This document shows positions 19,031 to 28,694 of a DNA stretch of 64,000 nucleotides, piece by piece. The translations under genes were made by a program, and so were the position numbers. Position 1 is the first letter of the stretch; every line of letters starts with the position of its first letter. The stretch covers positions 1 through 64,000 of the forward strand of contig CALDTZ010000012.1 in assembly GCA_937924805.1 (NCBI GenBank), written 5' to 3'. Under the pieces are notes generated by a model that was not told the DNA's origin, made no database searches, and worked only from the letters and a program-made list of their open reading frames with translations. The DNA comes from an uncultured Saprospiraceae bacterium. Lineage in GTDB: Bacteria; Bacteroidota; Bacteroidia; Chitinophagales; Saprospiraceae.

Positions 19031-20476
19031 TTATTTTCTAAGACTTAACTCAATTCTTCTGTTTTGAGCTCTACCATCTGCTGTTTCATTTGAAGCAACA
19101 GGATTATCTGCTCCGTAACCTTTTGCATTCACTCTAGATGCATTTACACCTTTACTTACTAAATAAGCTAATACAGAATTTGCTCTTGCATCGGATAATT
19201 TTACGTTCGACGCTGCATTTCCAGTATTGTCAGTATATCCTGAAACATTTAAGTTTACTTTGTCATAAGCACTAAGAACAGCAACAACATTATTTAACTC
19301 TGATTTTGTTTCAGCTGTTAAAGCTGAACTTCCAGTTGCAAAATTTGCATTTTTTAATCTGAAGTTACTGTTTCCTTTGAATCCACCTTCAACGAATTTA
19401 ACCATTTGGTCACCTGCAGAACCTGCAACCATAGTTATACCATCAAGTGTTTTTTTAGCTGCAGCATTTACTGAAGAAAAAGCACTTTTAGCTAGATCCA
19501 TCGCTCCACCTGCAACAGTTCCAACTCCATCAGCAACAGCTTCAGCCGCTCCAGCCGCACCATCGGCAACAGCTCCAGCTGCATCTCCAACAGCGTTAGC
19601 TCCATCCTTCGCCATATCCGCAGCACCAGTCGCCACATTTTTTGTTGTGTCAGATACTTTAGAAGCTACATCATCTACAGCACTACAACCTGTTTTTAAT
19701 CCAAAAAATCCTAAAACACCTAATACTAGTAATAATGGCAATAACCATCTCAACATACTTCCACCTGTTTTTGCTGCTGTTCCAGCAACATCGCCTACAA
19801 CGTTTGCCCCTTTACCAGCAAGATTTGCTGCTCCGCCAACAACTTTTTTGCCAGCATCCATAGCACCACCGGCTACATCACCTGCCATATTAGCTGCTCC
19901 ACTTACTACATTTTTACCTGCATCTGCAGCACCACCTAGTAGACCTGCTCCTAATCCAAGTACGCTACCCATTCCTGATGGTAACATTTTCTGAATAAAG
20001 CTTTTTTGTCCACCTAACATACTCATAAGACCACTTGCGTTAAGTCCACCACTCATGGCTTGTTTGCCGATCAAACCCATTAACATAGGTGCCGCCATTT
20101 TTAAAAGTGACCCTGCACTTCCTTTACTTATTCCACTAAGGCCTACAATTTTATCAAGAAAACCTGCTTGAGATCCACCTAATAAACTGTCTACCATACC
20201 ACCACCACTATTCATCAGTGCGTTGATACCACTACCACCACCACCAAAAAGGCCGCTAATGTTATCTAACATTCCTGTATCTACGCCTTTGGCCATATCT
20301 AAAATGCCTTGTGCACCAGATTCGTTTGAAGCCATATCTGATACTTTACCCAATAATCCGGGCATTATACCACCTAATGCTGATGTAATATTGCTTTCAG
20401 ATTCACCTAAAAATCCGCTTGCAGATGAAGCCAATGGACCAGAAATTTGATCTTTGACGATGTTTAATAAATTCAT
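19031..20476 (-). CDS. OmpA-family protein with DUF937-like N-terminus and LEA-like repeats
   Basis: This 481-residue protein has no signal peptide. Residues 1-165 are rich in Gly, Ser, Met and Leu (MNLLNIVKDQISGPLASSAS, GGIMPGLLGKVSDM) and resemble DUF937. Residues about 185-235 form Ala/Gly-rich 11-residue-like repeats (AGDVAGGAMDAGKKVVGGA). One membrane helix follows near residues 240-262 (RWLLPLLLVLGVLGFFGL), then another Ala/Gly/Asp-rich repeat tract. The C-terminal OmpA peptidoglycan-binding domain (about 365-481) has NFATGSSALT, SGYTDNTG, LSDARANSV and QNRRIE. Such Ala/Gly/Lys periodic tracts recall LEA proteins. The topology suggests an inner-membrane anchor with the OmpA domain in the periplasm. 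Confidence 0.8.
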   Translation of the reverse strand: MNLLNIVKDQISGPLASSASGFLGESESNITSALGGIMPGLLGKVSDMASNESGAQGILDMAKGVDTGMLDNISGLFGGGGSGINALMNSGGGMVDSLLGGSQAGFLDKIVGLSGISKGSAGSLLKMAAPMLMGLIGKQAMSGGLNASGLMSMLGGQKSFIQKMLPSGMGSVLGLGAGLLGGAADAGKNVVSGAANMAGDVAGGAMDAGKKVVGGAANLAGKGANVVGDVAGTAAKTGGSMLRWLLPLLLVLGVLGFFGLKTGCSAVDDVASKVSDTTKNVATGAADMAKDGANAVGDAAGAVADGAAGAAEAVADGVGTVAGGAMDLAKSAFSSVNAAAKKTLDGITMVAGSAGDQMVKFVEGGFKGNSNFRLKNANFATGSSALTAETKSELNNVVAVLSAYDKVNLNVSGYTDNTGNAASNVKLSDARANSVLAYLVSKGVNASRVNAKGYGADNPVASNETADGRAQNRRIELSLRK

Positions 20477-20514
20477 AATTTGAAATTGGTTTAAAAAAAA
20501 GTTCAGTAATACGT

Positions 20515-21279
20515 TTAACCTTTTGTAGCTAATTGCATAACTATTTGGTTTTCGTTAATTAGTTTTTGATTGTTATCTAGGATTATTTTTTGGTCGTGTA
20601 GAAGTTCTAACGTTTGTTTTCCATATTCTAAAGTCCAATTGCATATCTTTTGGTTCCATCCTTCAGAAGAAAAATTATAAGCTCGCTGTTCACTTTTAAA
20701 CATGATCTCATTGATATAGACAACAAAGTTATCATATGTTTGATCTAATCCGTTTAAATAGGCATTTAATATGAATCCATTGCCATTATTAACGTCTTTA
20801 TCCTCTTGAATATCCTCAATATCATCGTTTAGTTCTGTAATTAGATCAAAATATATCCAATCTGAGAGGTCCATTTCATTTAAAAGCTCAGGAATAAACT
20901 CTACAATTAGTTTTCGTAAAAGTTTTACATCACAAGATTTATAGTAATAATAATAGTCCAAACTCAACTGACTTTGGATAATACCTCTTCTAATTGCTAA
21001 CTCATGTTCTTGATATCTCTTTATTAGGTTGACATATTTGGGCATTTCCTTTTGCATAATCCCAAAATCGGCGAGCGCCTCATATATGGGTACCCAATAC
21101 GTTTCTAAAACATCAAGGTCTACATCCCAAGATGATTCAAGATACTTATCTAAGTAATAAATTTCTTTTTGAAGCTGTACCAATTTAAGTAGTAACTTAT
21201 CCTTTATTCCAATTTTATCAAAGGATAAAAGAAGTGGTAGCTTTCTGTATTCAAATAAATCTTTAATTTTAGAATCCAT
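20515..21279 (-). CDS. Unknown protein, helical, aromatic-rich
   Basis: I do not recognise this 254-residue protein. It is acidic, rich in Leu, Tyr and Asp, predicted helical, and has a run of five Tyr (SLDYYYYYKSCD) and an acidic segment (ELNDDIEDIQEDKDVNNG). There is no signal peptide or membrane helix, so it is probably cytosolic. A TTG nine codons upstream is open, but the ATG at 21279 is preferred. It ends 38 bases before the OmpA-family start on the same strand, so the two may be co-transcribed. It is divergent from the nuclease-helicase with only about 70 bases between starts. Confidence 0.65.
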   Translation of the reverse strand: MDSKIKDLFEYRKLPLLLSFDKIGIKDKLLLKLVQLQKEIYYLDKYLESSWDVDLDVLETYWVPIYEALADFGIMQKEMPKYVNLIKRYQEHELAIRRGIIQSQLSLDYYYYYKSCDVKLLRKLIVEFIPELLNEMDLSDWIYFDLITELNDDIEDIQEDKDVNNGNGFILNAYLNGLDQTYDNFVVYINEIMFKSEQRAYNFSSEGWNQKICNWTLEYGKQTLELLHDQKIILDNNQKLINENQIVMQLATKG

Positions 21280-21349
21280 TCTACTATTATGACTATTTTG
21301 GTTCAAAGAGTCACAATGGTAGGTAAGAATTTTATTTTATACAATCATT

Positions 21350-24300
21350 ATGGTCAATAATCAACTTGCATTATTACTCTATAAAGCTATTTCTAAAATA
21401 TTGGAAGACAAAGAGTTGTCCCACAATCAACGCATAGCTAAATTATTTGAAGCTTTTGAATTTATTATTTCTCAAATAATTGAAGAGGAAAAATTATTTT
21501 TTGCATCCTTCTTTTCAAAGCTTAGTTATGCTTCTACAAAATTAGATATCAAGGGCAAACTTCTGTATTTGAGTCATTTATGCAGAAAGATCAATAGTGA
21601 AGAAAAACAATCATTTACACCTCAACTTGAAGAAAAAGTACTCGTATTTGTACTTACGCAATGGATAACCATTAGTAGTAAAGAACCAATCCCTTCGTTT
21701 TTAATTGTGAAAAACAACGAGATAGCTGATGCTTTTGTAAAAAGAAGAAGACAAGGGTTTTCTAAATTGGTAAAAGTATTTTTCCTTGATTCTTCGGATG
21801 ACCATTCAACCATTAAATGCGTAGAGGAATCAGATCCACAAAATGAACGAATCGTTTTATTTAATCAACCAGACCTTAATGTTGATTTAAATCCAATCGT
21901 AAAATCACTTGTTAAATATTTTAATTTTCCACTTAAGATTCATTTAATAGATGTAGATATCAATGATAATCATGATTTTATTCCCAGGAATATAATTATT
22001 GATCCTGATTACCTAATTGATGTAACAAGCATATCTGAATCTTTTAAAGGAAATGGTACAACTACATTAGGTTATCTTTCAAGAAAGTTGATAACGACAG
22101 AAAATGGTATTCCTTTATTGATTGGAAATATATCTAATTTTTTTCTTGATGAGTTGATTTATAACCCAGCATTAAAATTTTCGGATGTTGTCCCTTCTAT
22201 ATTTCAACGGTCACCATTGGCATTTTTAGCATTTTCAGATCTCGAGATTAGGGAAATTATAATGAAGAGTAAAATGCATTTTATTAATATTAAAAAGGCA
22301 GTCACTCAAAACATGCCGAAATTGAATATTAATGCAGAAAACGCTTATGTTGAACCTAGTTTTTATTCTTCTATTTATGGAATTCAAGGTCGACTTGATT
22401 TATTTCATATAAATGAGAAAACGGGCCAATTTGATATTGTCGAGCTAAAATCAGGTAAACCATATCGAGCTAACTCCTACGGTTTAAATGCAAATCATTA
22501 CATACAAACATTGCTTTATTATGCCATTGTAGAAAACCAGAATAGTAGTAAGGTGAATATAGCTCCCTATATTTTATATTCATCGCAAGACATTGACAGT
22601 ATCAAATATGCACCGAATCTAAAGGTTAAACAGAATGAAGCAATCCAAATACGTAACAGAATAAGAATCTTAGATGAAGCAATTTTGAATATGGATATTC
22701 AAGATGAAAATAATTTTATTCAGTCACTTGATATTAACAAAATACCAAAATCCTGGTCGTTTGTTCGTCGTGATATAGGAGCGATTATTAACGCTTTTAA
22801 AGGACTTGATTCTGTAGAGAAAAAGTATTATTTATCATTTTTAAAGATGATTACTCAAGAACGGTTAATAGCTAAAAAAGGGCAACAATATACAGAGCGA
22901 AATCGGGGTTTTTCAGCGCTCTGGAATCGAAGTCTTCAAGATAAAATGCTTGATTTTTCAACCATCCAATTTTTGGAAATTATTGAAAATAATGGAGATC
23001 AATCGGATCCAATCATAAAACTCAAACGATCGAAAAGAAGTAATCGACTTGCGAAATTTAGAAAGGGTGATATTGCTGTTTTTCGAGCCCATATAGATGA
23101 ACCAGAAGTGTTGGATAACCAAATTTTTAAATGCAGTATTTTAGATATTACAAAAACGGAGGTTTCAGTCAGATTGAGAGCTCAGCAGCGAAATTTGAAA
23201 ATATTTAAAGCTTCAAAATATTGGCACCTAGAACCAGATTTACTAGATAGTAGTTTTAATGCCATGTATAGAAATATGCACAACTTTGCTCAATTGAAAA
23301 AGCGGCAAAGACAACTTTTGCTGGGAATTTTACCTCCCCAAAAGCCATTAAAGGATAAAAAATGGAAGTTAGATGATCTTGAAGAAAATCAACATACGAT
23401 TATTCAGAAAGCACTTAATGCCGAAGATTACTATTTAATTTGGGGTCCACCTGGAACTGGAAAAACAAGTAAAGCCTTTGCTTCAATGGTAAAAGCTTTG
23501 TTTTATGAAACAGATGAAAATTTATTGCTTTTAGGGTTTACAAATCGAGCCGTAGACGAAATTTGTTTTGCACTAGAGGTCATAGATCAAAACTTGATAC
23601 ATAATATTATTCGGTTTGGTTCTCGATATTCAACGAATCCAAGGTTTTCTGATCGTTTGTTTGATAATTTAAATGCGGGTATTACAGATCGAAAAGGACT
23701 TCATTCTTTGTTGGAGTCGAACCGAATTATTGTTTCTACCGTAGCATCACTTTCAAGCAAACAATCGATCTTGTCTTTAAAGAAATTCGGAACGATTATT
23801 ATCGATGAAGCTTCACAAATATTAGAGCCTATGTTAATAGGAATTCTGGGTAGAGGAAAACGATGGATTATGATTGGTGATCATAAGCAACTTCCTGCAG
23901 TCAGTGCTGTCCCTGATGATTGGAGAAAAGTCCAAGACCCATCTCTTTTAGATTCGTATCATTTGAGGAATTTGGGCGAATCCTTATTTGAAAGGTTACT
24001 TAGGGTTAATAAAAAAAATGGATGGCTTCATGGTTTTGGAGGCTTAACGAAGCAAGGAAGAATGCACGTTGATATTATGCAATTTGTAAATAAGCATTTC
24101 TATGAAAATGTATTAGAGCCATTTAATTCGGTCCATCGATTAGTCAAAGAATTACCCGTCATTGAATCATCGATTTTACCAAATAAGCGAATGATTTTTT
24201 GTCCAGTAAAGGATCAAACAGATATTGTTGGAAAGGGGAGTAAATTAGAGGCTAAAAGATGTGTTGATATTCTCATAGAATTGGCATTGTGGTATAAACA

Positions 24301-24676
24301 ACAAGCACTTGATTTTAGTAAAATACAGGTTGGTATCATCACCCCATTTCGATTGCAAATTTCATATATAACCGAACAATTAGAAAACCACAAAATATCA
24401 ATGGATCACATCCAAGTTGATACTGTCGAACGATTTCAAGGAGGGGCAAAAGATATTGTAATTTATAGTTGCGGAGTAAAACACCGAAGACATTTATTAC
24501 AAATGATTAACAAAACAGAAGAAGGTATCGATCGAAAATTAAATGTAGCCATTACTAGAGCTAAAGAACGATTTTTTTTAATTGGAAATGAAGAAGTACT
24601 AATGACGGATGAAAACTATGCATCCTTGATTCGATATTCTACAAAGATGAAATTCGAAAATATGTCAACTATTTAA
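21350..24676 (+). CDS. Dna2-like nuclease-helicase (PD-(D/E)XK plus SF1B)
   Basis: This 1108-residue protein joins a Cas4/RecB-type nuclease to an SF1 helicase. In the nuclease part, Asp350 (GRLDLF), Glu365 and Lys367 (IVELKSGK) and the HYIQTLLYY helix form the PD-(D/E)XK site. The helicase has Walker A WGPPGTGKTS at about 698-707, Walker B IIIDEASQ near 817, DHKQLPAV, and the C-terminal VDTVERFQGGAKDIVIYSC and NVAITRAKE. This order matches Dna2, which processes DNA ends and flaps. The four Cys of the Dna2/AddB iron-sulfur cluster are not seen around the nuclease. The first 340 residues are unrecognised. The phosphatase gene follows after 32 bases. Confidence 0.85.
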   Translation: MVNNQLALLLYKAISKILEDKELSHNQRIAKLFEAFEFIISQIIEEEKLFFASFFSKLSYASTKLDIKGKLLYLSHLCRKINSEEKQSFTPQLEEKVLVFVLTQWITISSKEPIPSFLIVKNNEIADAFVKRRRQGFSKLVKVFFLDSSDDHSTIKCVEESDPQNERIVLFNQPDLNVDLNPIVKSLVKYFNFPLKIHLIDVDINDNHDFIPRNIIIDPDYLIDVTSISESFKGNGTTTLGYLSRKLITTENGIPLLIGNISNFFLDELIYNPALKFSDVVPSIFQRSPLAFLAFSDLEIREIIMKSKMHFINIKKAVTQNMPKLNINAENAYVEPSFYSSIYGIQGRLDLFHINEKTGQFDIVELKSGKPYRANSYGLNANHYIQTLLYYAIVENQNSSKVNIAPYILYSSQDIDSIKYAPNLKVKQNEAIQIRNRIRILDEAILNMDIQDENNFIQSLDINKIPKSWSFVRRDIGAIINAFKGLDSVEKKYYLSFLKMITQERLIAKKGQQYTERNRGFSALWNRSLQDKMLDFSTIQFLEIIENNGDQSDPIIKLKRSKRSNRLAKFRKGDIAVFRAHIDEPEVLDNQIFKCSILDITKTEVSVRLRAQQRNLKIFKASKYWHLEPDLLDSSFNAMYRNMHNFAQLKKRQRQLLLGILPPQKPLKDKKWKLDDLEENQHTIIQKALNAEDYYLIWGPPGTGKTSKAFASMVKALFYETDENLLLLGFTNRAVDEICFALEVIDQNLIHNIIRFGSRYSTNPRFSDRLFDNLNAGITDRKGLHSLLESNRIIVSTVASLSSKQSILSLKKFGTIIIDEASQILEPMLIGILGRGKRWIMIGDHKQLPAVSAVPDDWRKVQDPSLLDSYHLRNLGESLFERLLRVNKKNGWLHGFGGLTKQGRMHVDIMQFVNKHFYENVLEPFNSVHRLVKELPVIESSILPNKRMIFCPVKDQTDIVGKGSKLEAKRCVDILIELALWYKQQALDFSKIQVGIITPFRLQISYITEQLENHKISMDHIQVDTVERFQGGAKDIVIYSCGVKHRRHLLQMINKTEEGIDRKLNVAITRAKERFFLIGNEEVLMTDENYASLIRYSTKMKFENMSTI

Positions 24677-24708
24677 TTTTAATAGCCAAGAAATAAAGAT
24701 AGAAACCA

Positions 24709-25161
24709 ATGAAAATATTAATGGTATGCCTAGGAAATATATGCAGATCTCCACTCGCTCAAGGGATTTTGGAAGCTAAAATCAAATCTCTCGGATTAGA
24801 TTGGATCGTTGATTCTGCAGGGACATCCGGGTATCATAATGATGAATTACCAGATATTAGATCTATTGAAATTGCTAAATATCATGGTCTTGATATTTCG
24901 AATCAAAGATCAAGAAAAATTAACGAAAATGATTTTGAAATTTTTGATTTAATATTTGCAATGGACCAATCTAATTTTAGAAACATTAAGAAACTTGGCC
25001 GCACTTTAGATGAATCAAAATTGCATTTGATTATGAATATGGTAAATAGTGATAATCAACCCGTTCCCGATCCATACTATAATGATGGTTTTCCAAAAGT
25101 TTACAAGATGCTTGATGAAGCATGTGACGCAATCCTAGATCGGTTCAATATCTTATTGTAA
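24709..25161 (+). CDS. Low-molecular-weight protein tyrosine phosphatase
   Basis: At 150 residues this is the usual length of the family. The phosphate-binding loop CLGNICRS places the nucleophile at Cys7 and the Arg at 13. The general acid is Asp121 in PDPYYND. These enzymes remove phosphate from Tyr in cytosolic proteins, often linked to polysaccharide export, though no such genes are adjacent. It is 32 bases downstream of the nuclease-helicase and probably shares its transcript. Confidence 0.95.
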   Translation: MKILMVCLGNICRSPLAQGILEAKIKSLGLDWIVDSAGTSGYHNDELPDIRSIEIAKYHGLDISNQRSRKINENDFEIFDLIFAMDQSNFRNIKKLGRTLDESKLHLIMNMVNSDNQPVPDPYYNDGFPKVYKMLDEACDAILDRFNILL

Positions 25162-25228
25162 TATATAAGATTCATAAAAACGTTCATAAATTGTATTTTT
25201 ATTCTTTCCTCAAAAATAAAGTTTTACT

Positions 25229-27418
25229 ATGAAGTTCAAATATCTAATCTTACTCTTTATTAATGTCAGCATGGTTTCTTTGACTATGGGACAACAATCT
25301 GAAAATCAAGAAACCTTAACGATCGAGAAGATTTGGTCTAGTCGAGATCTAAGTTATACTTCAATACCAGGATTTAATTTTCTTACGGATGGTCTTCATT
25401 ATACACGACAAGAAGATGGAAAAATTAATAAGTATAATTTGAGATCAGGGGATAAAGTTGATGTAGTTTTTGATGGAGATAAGAATAATGGCATTGCATC
25501 TTTTAATGGAGAATTTGATAGATATAGTTATGATAGTAATGAAGAAAACGTGCTTATTGAAGCTGATTCTGAATCCATTTATAGATGGTCAACAAAAGCG
25601 AATTATTGGATATATAACCCAAGTCAACAAGTATTAACAAAATTAAATCAAGAAGGAAAAATACGTAATGCTACAATAAGCCCAACAGGAAAACACGTAG
25701 CATACGTCAAAGATAATAACCTATATTTTCAAGATTTAGGTGAACGGAAAGAAGTTGCTATTACGAGTGATGGTGAGATAAACAATCTTATCAATGGTAC
25801 TACAGACTGGGTTTATGAAGAAGAATTTGGGTTTACAAAAGCGTTCTTTTGGAATGAAGATGGAACCAAAATCGGATATTATAAATTTGATGAATCAGCA
25901 GTTCAAGAATTCACGATGACTCTTCATCATAACAATATGTACCCTACATACGATACTTTTAAATATCCGAAAGTAGGGGAAAAGAATGCAACAGTATCTA
26001 TTCATGTTTTTGATTTAAAATCTAGAAAAGTAATAGATATGGATATCAAGAAAGATCCAGAAATGTACATTCCAAGAATTAAGTGGACGAAAGATCCAAA
26101 TTCGCTTTTTGTCTTTCATTTAAATAGGCACCAAAATGCTTTAGATATCTATGCAATGAATGCGAAGTCTGGAAAAACAAAAAAAATAATAAATGAAACT
26201 TCAAAATACTATGTTGATATCCATGATGATCTAACCTTTCTGGATAATGGAAAACAATTTATTTGGTCTAGTGAAAAGAGTGGTTTCAATCATTTATATC
26301 TGTATAATCTAAATGGAACCTTAGAAAATCAGATAACAGATGGTAGTTATGATGTGCGTAAATTTTATGGTTTTGATGAAAAAAGGAAGGAATTATACTT
26401 TCAAGCTAGCAAAGAAAGTGCTTTAACAAAAGAAGTATATGGTATAAATTTAAGTGGGAAAAAACAACGAAAATTAACAGACTTGCCTGGTACAAATGGA
26501 AGTCAATTTAGTCCTACTTACGATTATTTTGTGAATACTAATAGTAATATCAATTCAGTACCGAGCTATGCCGTATTTAGCAATAAGGAGGAAAAAGTTA
26601 GGGATATAGAAAATAATGAATCCTTTAAAAAAGTGCAAGAAGCGCATAACGTCTCTACCGTCTCATTCTTTGATTTCAAAACATCAGAAGATGTAGCATT
26701 AAATGGATGGATGATTAAACCACCTAATTTTGATAAATCCAAGAAATATCCAGTTTTTATGTACTTGTATGGTGGTCCAGGGTCTCAATCTGTAAGCGAT
26801 AGTTGGAGAGGGAATAATTATTGGTGGTTTCAATTACTAGCACAAAAAGGGTATATCGTCGCATGTGTTGATAATAGAGGTACAGGAGGTAGAGGAGAAG
26901 AATTTAAGAAAATGACATATATGCAATTAGGTCATTACGAGACGATTGATCAAATTGAAGCAGCGACTTATCTTGGTGATTTGCCTTATACGGATGCTGA
27001 GCGAATCGGTATTTTTGGATGGAGTTATGGTGGTTACATGTCTTCTTTGTGTTTGTTTAAGGGAAATGAGGTTTTTAAAGCGGCAATTGCTGTTGCTCCT
27101 GTAACCAATTGGAAATGGTATGACTCTGTATATACAGAACGATATATGAGGACGTATGCAGAAAATAAAGATGGATATGATTTAAATTCACCTATTCACT
27201 TTGTTGATCAACTTAAAGGCAATTATTTATTAGTACATGGTATGGCAGATGATAATGTACATTTTCAACATACCGCCGAGCTAACAAAATCACTAATTAA
27301 GGAAAATAAGTCATTTGATACTCAATTTTACCCAAATAGGAATCATGGGATTTATGGAGATAATGCACGTCAACATTTGTATCAAAAAATGACTGATTTT
27401 ATACTTGAGAATATATAA
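25229..27418 (+). CDS. Dipeptidyl-peptidase IV-like S9 serine peptidase
   Basis: This 729-residue exported peptidase has a signal peptide (residues 1-21), a beta-propeller N-terminal domain (DPPIV_N, with VYEEEFG supplying the paired Glu that bind the substrate amino end) and a C-terminal alpha/beta hydrolase domain. The catalytic triad is Ser599 (GWSYGG), Asp674 or Asp675 (ADDNVHF) and His706 (NHGIYG). DPP4-type enzymes cut dipeptides after Pro or Ala in the periplasm. Length and motifs are typical. It begins 67 bases after the phosphatase gene and may have its own promoter. Confidence 0.94.
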   Translation: MKFKYLILLFINVSMVSLTMGQQSENQETLTIEKIWSSRDLSYTSIPGFNFLTDGLHYTRQEDGKINKYNLRSGDKVDVVFDGDKNNGIASFNGEFDRYSYDSNEENVLIEADSESIYRWSTKANYWIYNPSQQVLTKLNQEGKIRNATISPTGKHVAYVKDNNLYFQDLGERKEVAITSDGEINNLINGTTDWVYEEEFGFTKAFFWNEDGTKIGYYKFDESAVQEFTMTLHHNNMYPTYDTFKYPKVGEKNATVSIHVFDLKSRKVIDMDIKKDPEMYIPRIKWTKDPNSLFVFHLNRHQNALDIYAMNAKSGKTKKIINETSKYYVDIHDDLTFLDNGKQFIWSSEKSGFNHLYLYNLNGTLENQITDGSYDVRKFYGFDEKRKELYFQASKESALTKEVYGINLSGKKQRKLTDLPGTNGSQFSPTYDYFVNTNSNINSVPSYAVFSNKEEKVRDIENNESFKKVQEAHNVSTVSFFDFKTSEDVALNGWMIKPPNFDKSKKYPVFMYLYGGPGSQSVSDSWRGNNYWWFQLLAQKGYIVACVDNRGTGGRGEEFKKMTYMQLGHYETIDQIEAATYLGDLPYTDAERIGIFGWSYGGYMSSLCLFKGNEVFKAAIAVAPVTNWKWYDSVYTERYMRTYAENKDGYDLNSPIHFVDQLKGNYLLVHGMADDNVHFQHTAELTKSLIKENKSFDTQFYPNRNHGIYGDNARQHLYQKMTDFILENI

Positions 27419-27504
27419 TCAGGCATGCTTAATGTTAAGTACAACTTAAACTTTATAATCGAGTTATATAAGAAGTAGTTTCCGATTATATTTATTTAAA
27501 AATT

Positions 27505-28086
27505 ATGCAAATGCGAGCAATCGTTTTATGTTTTTTATGTTTTACAATATTTCAGTTTAGTAGTTGCACAAGTACTAGTGAAGGAGAAAAAGTAGAAATT
27601 GTCAATCCATTAGATAAAGAAGAGGGTCATCCAGCTAATTTGAAATCTGTGGCAAATGCTCAAGATTCAAAAAAGGATCATTTAGAAGTGGGTGGTATGA
27701 ACTGGTTGACAATTGAGGAAATAGCAGCAAATAAAGGAAATGGTGATAAAAAATATTTAATTGATGTTTATACTGAATGGTGTGGATGGTGCAAAGTTAT
27801 GGACAGAAAAACCTTTGCTGATAAAGAAGTTCAAGCTTATTTAAAAGAAAATTTTAATATTGTAAAATTTGATGCCGAACAAAAAACGGATATAAAATGG
27901 CAAAACAAAAATTATGAATTTGTTCCCTCAGGAAAAAAAGGTGTTCATACATTAGCCATTGAATTACTTGGCAATCGTTTGGGGTATCCGACGTTAGTTT
28001 ACCTCGATGAAAAGATGAATATTATCAAGAGTTCTCCAGGTTTTAAGGATCCAGAGAAGCTTTTAGCAGAATTAAGGCAGCTTTAA
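27505..28086 (+). CDS. Thioredoxin-fold lipoprotein
   Basis: This 193-residue protein has a lipoprotein signal ending in the lipobox FSSC (Cys21). A thioredoxin-like domain follows with DVYTEWCGWCKVMDRKTF; the CGWC pair is the redox centre. The later GYPTLVYLDE supplies the cis-Pro. It is probably tethered to a membrane and acts on disulfides in the periplasm. The domain resembles the DUF255/thioredoxin_7 group rather than classical TrxA. The ATG at 27511 is an alternative start that changes little. Confidence 0.88.
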   Translation: MQMRAIVLCFLCFTIFQFSSCTSTSEGEKVEIVNPLDKEEGHPANLKSVANAQDSKKDHLEVGGMNWLTIEEIAANKGNGDKKYLIDVYTEWCGWCKVMDRKTFADKEVQAYLKENFNIVKFDAEQKTDIKWQNKNYEFVPSGKKGVHTLAIELLGNRLGYPTLVYLDEKMNIIKSSPGFKDPEKLLAELRQL

Positions 28087-28161
28087 ATTGCATTGTGGTA
28101 TCTTATTTGATGAAGAAATGTATATATTTAGTTACCGATTTTAATTTTTAACACAATCAAC

Positions 28162-28686
28162 ATGAAGAATTTATTATTTGTTTTATTATGTGCTTTTACA
28201 ATGAGTGTTACAGCTCAGACGAATTTTATCCATAACGATACGTATTCTTGGATGGAAAATGATTCAAAAGTATTGATGAATACCATTGATAAAATACTAG
28301 ACAAAGATGTTTCGACGGTAAACAAAAGAACTTTTATCAAATCAATCCGATCGACGACGAATTTGCTTTTTGATGCTGGTAATAATTTGGCAATTACGGG
28401 AGAGGATAAAAAAACTAGAGCAGATAGGTATGCTAATTTTCAAGAATTTGTTGATGTTTCAAGAGAAGATCCTTCCCTTAAGGAACTAGAATTAACTTCA
28501 GAAACTGCTTTAGAATTAAGAGAAACGACTAGTTCATTAAGAGATATTTTGCAATCTTTACATAATAATCAATATCCAATAGAGTCTCACAATGAAAATT
28601 ATCGAGCATCTATGGATTTATTAAAAAGGTACAAAAAGCTTTATACTAAAGCTGAAGGTATCCTTAATAACAACTTAGTAAACTAA
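28162..28686 (+). CDS. Small exported protein of unknown function
   Basis: This 174-residue protein has a clear signal peptide (MKNLLFVLLCAFTMSVTAQ) and a mature part that is mainly helical and rich in Asn, Leu, Arg and Thr (ETALELRETTSSLRDILQSL). I do not recognise the family. The DUF3127 gene starts 8 bases downstream, so the two are probably in one operon. It is likely periplasmic. Confidence 0.75.
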   Translation: MKNLLFVLLCAFTMSVTAQTNFIHNDTYSWMENDSKVLMNTIDKILDKDVSTVNKRTFIKSIRSTTNLLFDAGNNLAITGEDKKTRADRYANFQEFVDVSREDPSLKELELTSETALELRETTSSLRDILQSLHNNQYPIESHNENYRASMDLLKRYKKLYTKAEGILNNNLVN

Positions 28687-28694
28687 ACAGCAGA

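Noticed and set aside
19377..19994. Long plus-strand open frame (205 codons) opposite the OmpA-family gene
   Set aside because: It is the antisense image of Ala/Gly-rich repeats; the product is a Pro/Ala/Thr string with no domain, and the sense gene is clearly real.
21350..24676. The nuclease-helicase as part of a CRISPR or BREX defence locus
   Set aside because: No cas, pgl or methylase genes nearby; its downstream neighbours are a phosphatase and a peptidase. A defence role stays only a possibility.
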